From Chitinophagaceae bacterium (GTDB lineage Bacteria; Bacteroidota; Bacteroidia; Chitinophagales; Chitinophagaceae), in the NCBI GenBank assembly GCA_009996675.1, contig JAACZQ010000025.1, forward strand, positions 1-50,130: a stretch of DNA of 50,130 nt, in the 5' to 3' direction. Within the stretch, counting starts at the first letter, position 1, and every line of letters begins with the position of its first letter. Position numbers and translations under genes: made by a program. Shown piece after piece: positions 8,336 to 16,305 of this stretch. Under the pieces are notes generated by a model, which was not told the DNA's origin, did no database searches, and saw only the letters and a program-made list of their open reading frames with translations.

Positions 8336-9529
8336 ATGTCAGCCAGCCAACGGATACCTGCTTATGTCCTGCCTTGTATTGTACTGGCACAGTTGGCGGG
8401 TACATCTGTCTGGTTTGCCGGTAATGCCATTGTTCCCGCTATGCAAGCGGCTTATCATTTACCCGATCATTTAACCAGCAGCATGACCATTGCCGTGCAA
8501 CTGGGTTTTATTACCGGCACCCTGGTCTTTGCCCTGCTCATGCTGGCCGATCGTTTATCGCCTGTAAAACTGTTTATGTTATCGGCCTTACTGGCGGCTA
8601 CCTGCAACTTAGCCCTGATCTGGTCGGCGGGTGATATGAGTGCCATGCTGCTGGTACGCGGCCTCACCGGCTTTTTCCTCGCTGGTGTTTATCCCGTAGG
8701 AATGAAAATTGCAGCCGACTGGTTTGCGGCAAAACTGGGCAAGGCATTGGGTTTCCTGGTGGGCGCATTGGTATTGGGCACTGCATTACCCCATTGGGTG
8801 AAAAGCATCAACAGCCTGCTCGATTGGCAGGTAGTGATCATCATTACCACTTTGTGCGCTGCTGTGGGCGGACTGATCATCGGGTTGTGTTTGAGGGATG
8901 GACCACACAGAACAAAGGGACAGGGTCTGCAAATACATACACTGGGAAAACTGTTCAGCCATCCACCTTTTCGCGCCGCTGCTTTTGGCTATTTCGGCCA
9001 TATGTGGGAGCTCTATACGTTCTGGGCATTTGTTCCGTTGTTTATACAAGCGTATAATGCGTTGCACCAAACAACTATTCCCGTTGCGCGCTGGTCGTTT
9101 TACATCATTGGTGCAGGCGCCATCAGTTGTACGCTGGGCGGATACCTTTCTGCGCGACTGGGCAGTGCCCGTGTGGCTGCACTGGCATTGCTGGGTTCCG
9201 GTATCTGCTGTGTACTGATGCCCTGGTTTTTCTTTCAGTCACCGTTTGTTTTTCTCAGTGCCCTGGTGATCTGGGGTATGCTGGTCATTGCCGATTCACC
9301 ACAGTTCTCTGCGCTGGTATCACAGACATCGGTGCCCCAGCAAAAAGGCACGGCATTAACCCTGGTTACCTGTATCGGGTTTGCCATTACTATTGTCAGT
9401 ATTCAGTCTTTCGGTATGGTCTGGCGTAATCTGAGCCAGTTGGTACCACATACCTATACCAGCCTGTTGCTGCTGATAGGGCCCTTGCTGGGATTGCTCT
9501 CCATGCGCAGGTTATTGCAAACATCCTAA
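8336..9529 (+). CDS. Major facilitator superfamily transporter
   Basis: A 397-residue polytopic protein with about twelve hydrophobic segments. Family marks are ADRLSPVK in the loop between segments 2 and 3 (the usual place of the MFS motif A), RGLTGFFLAGVYPVGMKIAADWF in segments 4-5, and an equivalent weaker loop (SARLGSARV) in the second half. The overall shape resembles CynX/NimT-like MFS proteins, but no substrate can be assigned. The start codon comes one base after the stop of the EamA gene, which implies translational coupling. Confidence 0.85.
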   Translation: MSASQRIPAYVLPCIVLAQLAGTSVWFAGNAIVPAMQAAYHLPDHLTSSMTIAVQLGFITGTLVFALLMLADRLSPVKLFMLSALLAATCNLALIWSAGDMSAMLLVRGLTGFFLAGVYPVGMKIAADWFAAKLGKALGFLVGALVLGTALPHWVKSINSLLDWQVVIIITTLCAAVGGLIIGLCLRDGPHRTKGQGLQIHTLGKLFSHPPFRAAAFGYFGHMWELYTFWAFVPLFIQAYNALHQTTIPVARWSFYIIGAGAISCTLGGYLSARLGSARVAALALLGSGICCVLMPWFFFQSPFVFLSALVIWGMLVIADSPQFSALVSQTSVPQQKGTALTLVTCIGFAITIVSIQSFGMVWRNLSQLVPHTYTSLLLLIGPLLGLLSMRRLLQTS

Positions 9530-9547
9530 ATACTATCTTCGCGGGCC

Positions 9548-10318
9548 ATGACTACCCTAACCCTGGTTTTATTGTGTGTGGCGGCATTCGGCGCCGGTTT
9601 TGTGGATGCGATTGTTGGTGGCGGCGGATTGATACAAACCCCGGCATCTTTGGTATTGCTGCCACAGTTCCCGGTAGCAACCGTCATCGGATCACTCAAA
9701 ATTCCCGCTTTCAGTGGTACTTTTTTTGCGGCCATTCAATACCTCAAAAAAGTAAAGGTTCAGATCGCACTCACTTTGGGTATGTGCTGCATTGCTTTCT
9801 GTGCGGCTTTCGCCGGTTCTACCCTGCTCAGCAGCGTCAGTAACCGCTTCATGAAACCCATCATTTTAATTGTGCTGATTGGTGTGGCTTTATACACCTA
9901 TACCAAAAAAGATTTCGGTCAGCATACCGCCAAAACACATAGCCGCCGGAAAACCGTTATCCTGAGCCTGCTCATCAGTCTCGTCATTGGTTTTTATGAT
10001 GGCTTTATTGGTCCGGGTGCGGGCAGTTTTCTGGTGTTGAGTTTTATTGCCATCCTGGGATTTGATTTCCTGCGTGCCAGTGCACTGGCCAAGCTGGTGA
10101 ACCTGTCTACCAATTTCGGCTCTATCTGCCTTTTCCTGCTCAAAGGCACGATTCTGTGGCAGGTAGCCATTCCCATGGCCATCAGCAATGCCGTTGGCGG
10201 TGTCCTGGGTGCCCGGCTGGCCCTGTCCAGGGGTAATCGTTTTATCCGCATCTTCTTCCTGGTGGTGGTTGGTCTCACCCTGCTGCGTTTTGGCTATGAT
10301 GTGTTCATGGGTAAATAA
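9548..10318 (+). CDS. TauE/SafE-family sulfite/anion permease
   Basis: A 256-residue membrane protein with seven to eight hydrophobic helices and the two glycine-rich repeats of the TauE/SafE family: FGAGFVDAIVGGGGLIQTPA near the start, and DGFIGPGAGSFLVL at about residue 155. Family members move sulfite, sulfoacetate or other organosulfur anions. It is the last gene of the six-gene operon; a 131-base gap follows before the TonB-like gene. The substrate is not determinable here. Confidence 0.88.
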   Translation: MTTLTLVLLCVAAFGAGFVDAIVGGGGLIQTPASLVLLPQFPVATVIGSLKIPAFSGTFFAAIQYLKKVKVQIALTLGMCCIAFCAAFAGSTLLSSVSNRFMKPIILIVLIGVALYTYTKKDFGQHTAKTHSRRKTVILSLLISLVIGFYDGFIGPGAGSFLVLSFIAILGFDFLRASALAKLVNLSTNFGSICLFLLKGTILWQVAIPMAISNAVGGVLGARLALSRGNRFIRIFFLVVVGLTLLRFGYDVFMGK

Positions 10319-10440
10319 GTCAATTTTAACATTTACCGCGATCCCGGTCAAGATTAACCTTTATTTAGGCTGAAAAAGTGGATTACCGCATGGTGCTTGT
10401 GCTAATTTTCAACATTAATACCTAAGCAAGGGCATAACTG

Positions 10441-10448
10441 TACATTTA
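10441..10448 (+). promoter_or_regulatory. Candidate -7 box for the TonB-like gene
   Basis: TACATTTA matches TAnnTTTG at seven of eight positions. It ends one base before the first possible ATG (10450) and 19 bases before the second (10468), so if the box is real the second start is favoured. The rest of the 131-base gap shows a further near-match (TAATTTTC at 10403). Confidence 0.3.
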
Positions 10449-10449
10449 T

Positions 10450-11352
10450 ATGCAGAATTACGCTACCATGACCGCCAATTTTGAAAGAGAGAAGAACCTG
10501 AAAGCTTCGGCCATTACCCTAGCTGTCTGTGCTGTGCTCTTCCTTTTCTTCTATATGCTGCAATGGACCCTGCCGCAGATTCCGGAGCCGGATTTTGGAG
10601 AAGGTATTGAAGTGAACCTGGGCAATAGCGAAACCGGACTGGGTGATATTGCCCCGCAGATACCCGGAGAACCTTCTGCTACAGCAGAACAAAACAGTGC
10701 ACCCGTTAAATCGGTTGAGCAAACAGCGCAACCCAATATCAGTGGTGATGAAAATGAAACCGAGGAAGCTGCGGTGGTGAATAAGACTGTTACCAAGCCG
10801 GTTACCAAACCCATCGTTAAAGAAAATCCGCCGGTAAAAAAACCGGTTAATACAGTTGTTTCCAATCCCACACCTACGCCACCCAAGCCCAAAGCGGTGT
10901 TTAAAGGTGGGACCAGCACCACCACCAGTGGTAATGGCGCTGATAGTTATAATGGTGTGCGTAACCAGGGTGTTGCCGGTGGTACAGGTGATCAGGGTAA
11001 TCCCAATGGCAATCCCAATTCCGATAGTTATAAGGGTAATGCTGCCAGTGGTAATGGCGGTGGTGGTGGTACCGGCGGTGTGAATATCCGCAGTGGTTTA
11101 ACCGGCCGAAGAATTACTAAATATCCCTCCTTTGAGGATGAATTCAATGAAGCAGCTACTGTGATGGTAAATATCACAGTAGATCAAGCTGGAAATGTAA
11201 TTAATGCAACGATAAACCCTAAAGGCACCTCCACTACTAACATCAACATTCGCAATATTGCAAGACAAAAAGCCTACTTGTTAAAACTGAATACTGGCTC
11301 GGCTACTGAACAAACGGGCACTATTGCATTCGTCTTTAAACTCCGTGGTTAA
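10450..11352 (+). CDS. TonB-like energy transducer protein
   Basis: A protein of 300 residues (294 if translation starts at the second ATG at 10468). It has a single N-terminal membrane helix (about residues 20-37), an acidic segment containing EGIEVNLGNSETGLGD, and a long Pro/Lys/Thr-rich stretch (TKPVTKPIVKE, PTPTPPKPKAVFKGG). A Gly/Asn-rich spacer follows (about 150-215), and the C-terminal ~80 residues form a TonB-like domain (TVMVNITVDQAGNVINATINPKG, then GTIAFVFKL). TonB proteins transmit the proton-motive force from ExbB/ExbD to outer-membrane receptors. In related genomes this type usually follows exbB and exbD. Here a TauE/SafE gene precedes it and folC follows. Confidence 0.8.
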   Translation: MQNYATMTANFEREKNLKASAITLAVCAVLFLFFYMLQWTLPQIPEPDFGEGIEVNLGNSETGLGDIAPQIPGEPSATAEQNSAPVKSVEQTAQPNISGDENETEEAAVVNKTVTKPVTKPIVKENPPVKKPVNTVVSNPTPTPPKPKAVFKGGTSTTTSGNGADSYNGVRNQGVAGGTGDQGNPNGNPNSDSYKGNAASGNGGGGGTGGVNIRSGLTGRRITKYPSFEDEFNEAATVMVNITVDQAGNVINATINPKGTSTTNINIRNIARQKAYLLKLNTGSATEQTGTIAFVFKLRG

Positions 11353-11399
11353 AAGATTACAACGGTATTCCTGCAGCACGTAGTTTTGTTATCCAGTTT

Positions 11400-12689
11400 A
11401 TGAGGATGACTTACGAAGAAACCCTTTCCTATCTGTTCAGCCGCTTGCCCATGTTCAGCCGGCTGGGTCCTGCTGCTTATAAAAAGGACCTGACCAATAC
11501 CATTCAGTTATGTGAGGCGCTCGGTAATCCGCAGGAGCGTTTTAAGACCATACATATTGCCGGCACCAATGGCAAGGGATCTACCAGTCATATGCTGGCT
11601 GCTATCTTGCAAACAGCCGGGTATAAAACCGGATTGTACACATCCCCCCACCTGGTTGATTTCCGGGAACGGATTAAGGTGAACGGAGTTTGGTGTGATG
11701 AAGATTTTGTGATTGACTTCACCCGCCGCATGCAACCCCTCATTGAAAGTATTGAACCGTCCTTCTTTGAGATTACCGTTGCCATGGCTTTTGAATACTT
11801 TGCACAGCAGCAGGTTGATATTGCGGTGATTGAAGTGGGATTGGGCGGACGGCTCGACAGTACCAATATCATTCACCCGGAACTGTGTGTGATTACCAAT
11901 ATCGGATGGGATCATATGAATATGCTGGGCAATACACTGGCTGCCATAGCCGGGGAAAAAGCAGGCATTATTAAACCGGGTATTCCTGCAGTGATCGGAG
12001 AAGTATTACCCGAAACCCTGCCGGTTTTTGAAGCGAAAAAAAGTATTACCCAGATTGTTTACGCCAGTGACCAGCGGGAAGTGAATGCCTGGGAATACCA
12101 GCACCAGTCCCTTACAGTTGCTGTTACCGACAAAAGATCTTCCGAGTCTGTACAATACGTGCTGGATTTACCCGGACTCTATCAATTGAAAAACCTGCTT
12201 ACCGTGCTGGAAGCCTGTCACCAGTTAACCCATCTCGGCTGGCGCTGTTCCAGTACCGTTATACAGCAAGCCCTGCCCCAGGTAAAAAAGCTTACCGGCT
12301 TGCATGGCCGCTGGGAACAGATTGCTGCGGATCCGGCCGTTATACTGGATGTGGGTCATAATCTTGATGGTATCCGCGCCGTGAAAGAGCAGTTGCGCCA
12401 GACCCGTTATAAGCAATTACACTGGATCATTGGGATGGTGCGTGACAAGGACATTGATGCAGTTCTACAGGAATTACCAACCGATGCCAGGTATTATTTC
12501 ACCCAGGCCCATATACCCCGCGCCCTCGATGCACATGAACTATCCGATAAAGCCGCCACACTGCATTTACAAGGCACGATTCATGCCGATGTGAATATGG
12601 CACTGGCTGCTGCGCGAAAGCAGGCAGACAAGGATGACCTGATTGTGATCTGTGGCAGTGTTTTTTTGGTGGGTGAAGTACAACGCTGA
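11400..12689 (+). CDS. folC: Bifunctional folylpolyglutamate/dihydrofolate synthase
   Basis: A 429-residue cytoplasmic Mur-ligase-fold enzyme. It adds glutamate to dihydropteroate and folates using ATP. The ATP-binding loop is IAGTNGKGSTSHM at about residues 52-64. The folate-binding signature follows (GLYTSPHLVDFRERI), then EVGLGGRLDSTN, ITNIGWDHMNMLG and the C-terminal DVGHNLDG motif. Length is normal for the family. The ATG at 11400 is used, with an alternative at 11406. The gene ends four bases before the convergent NUDIX gene. Confidence 0.95.
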   Translation: MRMTYEETLSYLFSRLPMFSRLGPAAYKKDLTNTIQLCEALGNPQERFKTIHIAGTNGKGSTSHMLAAILQTAGYKTGLYTSPHLVDFRERIKVNGVWCDEDFVIDFTRRMQPLIESIEPSFFEITVAMAFEYFAQQQVDIAVIEVGLGGRLDSTNIIHPELCVITNIGWDHMNMLGNTLAAIAGEKAGIIKPGIPAVIGEVLPETLPVFEAKKSITQIVYASDQREVNAWEYQHQSLTVAVTDKRSSESVQYVLDLPGLYQLKNLLTVLEACHQLTHLGWRCSSTVIQQALPQVKKLTGLHGRWEQIAADPAVILDVGHNLDGIRAVKEQLRQTRYKQLHWIIGMVRDKDIDAVLQELPTDARYYFTQAHIPRALDAHELSDKAATLHLQGTIHADVNMALAAARKQADKDDLIVICGSVFLVGEVQR

Positions 12690-12693
12690 TTGC

Positions 12694-13251
12694 TCAGACC
12701 GTTTGCAACCAACCCAATTGTTGCAAGGCTTCATAGATGGGTCCGAGTTGTACCCCATGCTGTATTTTATTTGCTTTCAGTAATTGTAGGAAAGCTGTTT
12801 TGCTGTATACTTCCACTTCAATATCTTCCAATGCATCCTGTGTTTGCTGCTGTATGCGCTTCGCGTTACGTGCCAGGAAAAAATAAGCGGTATTGTTATT
12901 GATGGCTGGATTGGGTGCCAGCTTGCACAGGAATTGAATATCGGTGGCATCGTAACCAGTCTCTTCGCGCATTTCACGCCGGGCCGCGGCTTGCGGGTCT
13001 TCTCCGGCATCAATAATACCACCGGGTAACTCTATGGTTATTGCATCAATCGCATAACGGTACTGGCGAACCATTACCACTTCGTCCTGATCGGTTACCA
13101 CCATAATATTGGCCCAATCCGGTATCTCCACTACATAATAAGGTTCAATAATCCGTCCATCGGGGAAACGGCAACTATCGGCACGGGCATGAAACCAGCG
13201 ATCTTTGTATACAATACGGGAAGACAATTGCTCCCAACGCAACTCTTTCAT
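12694..13251 (-). CDS. NUDIX hydrolase (ADP-ribose pyrophosphatase-like)
   Basis: A 185-residue NUDIX enzyme. The Nudix box is complete: GGIIDAGEDPQAAARREMRE followed by ETGY, with the metal-binding RExxEE core. The segments before it (IMVVTDQDEVVMVRQYRYAIDAITIELPGG) resemble the ADP-ribose/nucleotide-sugar pyrophosphatase group. It has no DNA-binding domain, so it is not one of the Bacteroidota NrtR-type Nudix regulators. The start codon at 13251 comes one base after the stop of the DinB-like gene. An upstream in-frame extension inside that gene was rejected. Confidence 0.88.
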   Translation of the reverse strand: MKELRWEQLSSRIVYKDRWFHARADSCRFPDGRIIEPYYVVEIPDWANIMVVTDQDEVVMVRQYRYAIDAITIELPGGIIDAGEDPQAAARREMREETGYDATDIQFLCKLAPNPAINNNTAYFFLARNAKRIQQQTQDALEDIEVEVYSKTAFLQLLKANKIQHGVQLGPIYEALQQLGWLQTV

Positions 13252-13252
13252 A

Positions 13253-13780
13253 CTACCACCCCATTTTTTCACGCAGTGCAGTAATATGGGCGGTATGGTG
13301 ACGGCCATGCCAGGCATATAAACCCAGGAGGAACCAGAGCGTCATCTGCCGGCCATGTTCGGGATGCACTACGGTACGATCGAAATCGGTTCTTTCCAAA
13401 TTCTCCAATAGAACCGTCCAGCGTTTGTGCAGGGCATGCAGTAAGGTCAGGGATACATTGATGGGAACGATGTCTACATCTGCCAATACCGACCACTTAT
13501 TTTCATCATAAGGTTTAATGGTGGGGTTCTCTTCGGTGAGACCCAGTTTAAACCGGATATACGCATTCATGTGACTATCGGCCACATGGTGTACCAGTTG
13601 GTGAACCGTCCAGCCCCCATCGCGGTAAGGGGTTTGTAATTGTGCTTCATCGAGATTGAGCACGGCATTTTCCAGTTCCTGCGGAAGGAATTGAATATCA
13701 GCAATCCATTGTTGTTTCAGCGTATCGCTGTATTCCTGGGGCTGGTATTTGCCAATGGGGTAACGGGGATCTGTTGACAT
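13253..13780 (-). CDS. DinB/YfiT-family putative metal-dependent S-transferase (BstA-like)
   Basis: A 175-residue four-helix-bundle protein of the DinB superfamily. The family's metal-binding histidines are visible in VHQLVHHVADSHMN (about residues 60-73) and YAWHGRHHTAHI (about 155-166). The segments RFKLGLTEENPTIKPYDE and KWSVLADVD match the YfiT/BstA subgroup, whose Bacillus member conjugates bacillithiol to electrophiles. The ATG at 13780 is used; the only in-frame codon further upstream is a TTG two codons earlier. It lies between an ABC ATPase and a NUDIX gene in one operon. Confidence 0.85.
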   Translation of the reverse strand: MSTDPRYPIGKYQPQEYSDTLKQQWIADIQFLPQELENAVLNLDEAQLQTPYRDGGWTVHQLVHHVADSHMNAYIRFKLGLTEENPTIKPYDENKWSVLADVDIVPINVSLTLLHALHKRWTVLLENLERTDFDRTVVHPEHGRQMTLWFLLGLYAWHGRHHTAHITALREKMGW

Positions 13781-13811
13781 ATTCAAAAAATATTCGTATT
13801 TTAATCAATTA

Positions 13812-14576
13812 CTATGCGCCTTCCCGCAACGCGTGTCCGGTCAGGGAAATAAACACATCTTCCAGGTTGGCTTTTTTCACTTCCTTGGGTTTCTCAAAAC
13901 CGGTGGCTACCAGTTCATCAATCAGTTTATCTGGCGAATTCAGTGCAATCACACGGCCGCTGTCTACGATGGCTACCCGGTCGCAGAGAATTTCGGCTTC
14001 ATCCATATAATGGGTGGTGATGATGACGGTGGTTCCTTTCTGGCGGATATCGCGGATCAGATCCCACAGGTTCCTGCGCGCCTGCGGATCCAGGCCCGTG
14101 GTAGGTTCATCCAGGAAAATGATACGCGGCTTATTGATGAGGGTGGTTGCAATAGAGAACCGTTGTTTCTGTCCGCCACTTAATTCCTTGTATTTGGCTT
14201 TGGCTTTATCCACCAGGTTCACCCTTTCCAGTAAATCCAGGGGACGGATGTCTTCGTTATACAAGCCGGCAAATAATTCCAATAACTCAGTCAGGTTCAG
14301 CCCGGGATAATATCCTGAAGTCTGTAATTGCACCCCAATGATTTTTTTGATCTCATTGGGATCCTTATCCAGGTCAAAGCCCGCAACCTTTATCGTACCC
14401 GATGTTTTCTCCCGAAGTGTTTCAATGATTTCCAGGGTGGTGGACTTACCGGCACCATTCGGACCAAGCAGTCCGAATATCTCTCCTTCCATGACTTCAA
14501 AGCTGATGCCTTTCACTGCTTCAAAGTCGCCGTATTTTTTGTGCAGGTCTGCAACCTGTATGATGGGTCTTGCCAT
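13812..14576 (-). CDS. ABC transporter ATP-binding protein (drug/ABC-2 type)
   Basis: A 254-residue ATPase subunit with Walker A GPNGAGKST at about residues 37-45, signature LSGGQKQR near 133, Walker B IIFLDEP near 153 with the D-loop GLDPQARR, and the H-loop histidine in ITTHYMDEAE. The C-terminal region resembles CcmA/DrrA-type subunits that pair with ABC-2 permeases. No permease gene is adjacent, so the partner must be encoded elsewhere. It is co-directional and closely spaced with the upstream hypothetical gene (2 bases) and the downstream DinB-like gene (31 bases). Confidence 0.9.
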   Translation of the reverse strand: MARPIIQVADLHKKYGDFEAVKGISFEVMEGEIFGLLGPNGAGKSTTLEIIETLREKTSGTIKVAGFDLDKDPNEIKKIIGVQLQTSGYYPGLNLTELLELFAGLYNEDIRPLDLLERVNLVDKAKAKYKELSGGQKQRFSIATTLINKPRIIFLDEPTTGLDPQARRNLWDLIRDIRQKGTTVIITTHYMDEAEILCDRVAIVDSGRVIALNSPDKLIDELVATGFEKPKEVKKANLEDVFISLTGHALREGA

Positions 14577-14578
14577 GG

Positions 14579-15076
14579 TTAAAATCGGTATACAAAACCA
14601 AGTGTTGCCGGGGAAACACCAATGCCCAGCGAGGCTTTGTTGTGTTTTTGATTGAATAAAGTTACGGCTTGTAACAGAGATTTCTGACTTTCTACGGTGA
14701 GGTAGCCGCCGGTCATTAAACTGGCAAAACCACCCCCGGTGAGTATCCAGCCCAATGTTTTCTGGTTGGTGGAGCCAATACGGCCAATACCAATGATCAT
14801 GGCCACGCTTCCCGCAATACCCAATACCTGTCCGGTTATTTTCTGTGACTGGTGTCGTTGATAGAGGTAGATCAGTTGCGGATCACGGGTCCGGTAAAAC
14901 AGTGCCATGAATTCCTTGCTTCCCCGGTACAGGGTATCGCGATAGATGATATTATTGGGTTTGATATTCCCCAGGTAAGCCATTTTACCGGGTTCGAGTC
15001 TTACCTGGGCATCGCCCGTGCGGGCCAAGAACAGCAGGCTTATTCCCATCACTGCTGCATATAACAGTTGCTTCAT
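14579..15076 (-). CDS. Hypothetical secreted or membrane protein
   Basis: A 165-residue protein I do not recognise. It has a signal peptide (MKQLLYAAVMGISLLFLARTG, likely cleaved after GDAQ) and two hydrophobic stretches at about residues 80-98 (GQVLGIAGSVAMIIGIGRI) and 108-125 (LGWILTGGGFASLMTGGYL), with a C-terminal aromatic end (LGFVYRF). The start codon directly abuts the fbp stop and its own stop is 2 bases before the ABC ATPase start, so it belongs to the fbp operon. It is probably envelope-associated; function unknown. Confidence 0.65.
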   Translation of the reverse strand: MKQLLYAAVMGISLLFLARTGDAQVRLEPGKMAYLGNIKPNNIIYRDTLYRGSKEFMALFYRTRDPQLIYLYQRHQSQKITGQVLGIAGSVAMIIGIGRIGSTNQKTLGWILTGGGFASLMTGGYLTVESQKSLLQAVTLFNQKHNKASLGIGVSPATLGFVYRF

Positions 15077-16090
15077 CTATCCGTTTTTTAAGATCCCATC
15101 CAGTTCATCCATCATTTCCCTGCTGCCAATAAACAGCGGCGTACGCTGGTGTAACTCCGTGGGCTGGATATCTAAGATACGCTGTTTCCCGTCCGTAGCG
15201 GCACCTCCTGCTACTTCAACAATAAATGCAAAGGGATTGGCTTCATACAATAACCGCAGTTTGCCATTGGGTTTGTCGGTGGTTCCGGGGTACATGAATA
15301 TCCCCCCTTTGATCAGGTTACGGTGTACATCGGCCACCATACTGCCAATATAGCGTTGGGTATAGGGACCACCATTGTCTTTGGTCTTGCGCTGGCAGCC
15401 ATCAATATACTTCCGCACCCGCTCTTCATACTGGAAGAAATTACCATGGTTCACGGAATAGAACTTTCCCGCGGGCGGGCATTTAATGTCGGGGTGACTG
15501 AGTGAGAACTCTCCGATAGAGGGGTCCAGGGTAAAACCGTTGACCCCGCGGCGGGTAGCATATACAAACATGGTACTGGAGCCGTAGATCACATAACCCG
15601 CGGCTACCTGCCGGTTTCCAGGCTGCAGGAAATCTGCTTTGGTACAGGGCTTACCCCTTTCGCTCACACGGCGGTATACGCTGAATATGGTACCAATGGA
15701 AACATTCACATCAATATTGCCACTGCCATCCAGTGGATCAAACATCACTACGTACTTGCTGTTATTGCTCACTTCATCATCAAAGACCACAAAATCATCC
15801 AGTTCTTCACTGCCAATACCGGCACAGCTGATGCCATGCTTTAATACACCCATGAACTGGTTATTGGCATAGATATCCAGCTTCTTCACATCTTCGCCCT
15901 GTACATTCACAGTACCATAATCACCCAGGATATCTACCAGTCCGGCTTTGTTCACTTCCACATTCACCCGCTTGGCGGCCAGACCAATATCCCGCAATAA
16001 ACTACTCAACTCTCCCGTGGCGGAAGGAAACTGTCTTAATTGCTGCAGGGTAAATTCATCCAGGGTCAGAATATTTCTGTTCACCATCAT
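15077..16090 (-). CDS. fbp: Fructose-1,6-bisphosphatase, class I
   Basis: A 337-residue gluconeogenic enzyme that hydrolyses fructose 1,6-bisphosphate to fructose 6-phosphate. Class I motifs are present: GEEDE-equivalent metal site in CAGIGSEELDDFVVFDDE, the catalytic FDPLDGSGNIDVNVSIGTIF, and YIGSMVADVHRNLIKGGIFMYP with the substrate-binding arginine region. The end carries PTELHQRTPLFIGS. The start is the ATG at 16090 or the adjacent ATG at 16087; a longer in-frame extension upstream has no conserved character. It is the first gene of a five-gene operon with an unusual palindromic sequence just upstream. Confidence 0.95.
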   Translation of the reverse strand: MMVNRNILTLDEFTLQQLRQFPSATGELSSLLRDIGLAAKRVNVEVNKAGLVDILGDYGTVNVQGEDVKKLDIYANNQFMGVLKHGISCAGIGSEELDDFVVFDDEVSNNSKYVVMFDPLDGSGNIDVNVSIGTIFSVYRRVSERGKPCTKADFLQPGNRQVAAGYVIYGSSTMFVYATRRGVNGFTLDPSIGEFSLSHPDIKCPPAGKFYSVNHGNFFQYEERVRKYIDGCQRKTKDNGGPYTQRYIGSMVADVHRNLIKGGIFMYPGTTDKPNGKLRLLYEANPFAFIVEVAGGAATDGKQRILDIQPTELHQRTPLFIGSREMMDELDGILKNG

Positions 16091-16092
16091 AA

Positions 16093-16116
16093 CAAACGTT
16101 CGTTTGAACGAAGGTA
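16093..16116 (-). promoter_or_regulatory. Overlapping palindromes at a candidate fbp promoter
   Basis: Two perfect inverted repeats share bases immediately upstream of the fbp start: CAAACG-TT-CGTTTG at 16093-16106 and TTCGTT-TG-AACGAA at 16099-16112. On the minus strand TACCTTCG at 16109-16116 resembles the -7 box (one mismatch) and overlaps the second palindrome. The AACG/CGTT arms are like those of many TetR-family operators. No regulator gene is adjacent. Confidence 0.45.
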
Positions 16117-16204
16117 ATATTCGCACTGAATCAACCTGTCTTTTTATATAAAAAACCGGGAAATTGGTTATGTACTGTTTACACGATTAGATGTTTGATT
16201 TAAT

Positions 16205-16232
16205 GTCAGATCTCAGATGTCAGATCTCAGAT
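16205..16232. repeat. Tandem repeat, 14-bp unit made of two heptamers
   Basis: Two perfect copies of GTCAGATCTCAGAT, which is itself the heptamer pair GTCAGAT + CTCAGAT. It lies in the spacer between fbp and the CAP-domain gene. The same heptamers recur at 18320-18354 and, inverted, at 18453-18483. Just before it, GATGTTTGATTT is a short copy of the T-rich unit seen at 18262. Confidence 0.85.
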
Positions 16233-16240
16233 ATTTAATT

Positions 16241-16271
16241 GGAGGTTGGAGGTTGGAGGTTGGAGGTTGGA
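16241..16271. repeat. Tandem repeat, 7-bp unit GGAGGTT
   Basis: Four perfect copies of GGAGGTT plus three further bases. The 7-bp period is the same as in the neighbouring arrays although the unit is unrelated in sequence. Confidence 0.9.
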
Positions 16272-16305
16272 TCTTGACGGCAACCATCCATTTCTTCTAA
16301 CTAGA

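Noticed and set aside
12694..13251. NUDIX protein as the xylose or NAD-type Nudix transcription regulator
   Set aside because: At 185 residues it has a complete catalytic Nudix box and no helix-turn-helix extension.
14985..15010. TTCGAGTC-like sequence resembling a tRNA T-arm
   Set aside because: It lies inside a coding frame (hypothetical protein, minus strand) and no acceptor, D or anticodon arms can be paired around it.
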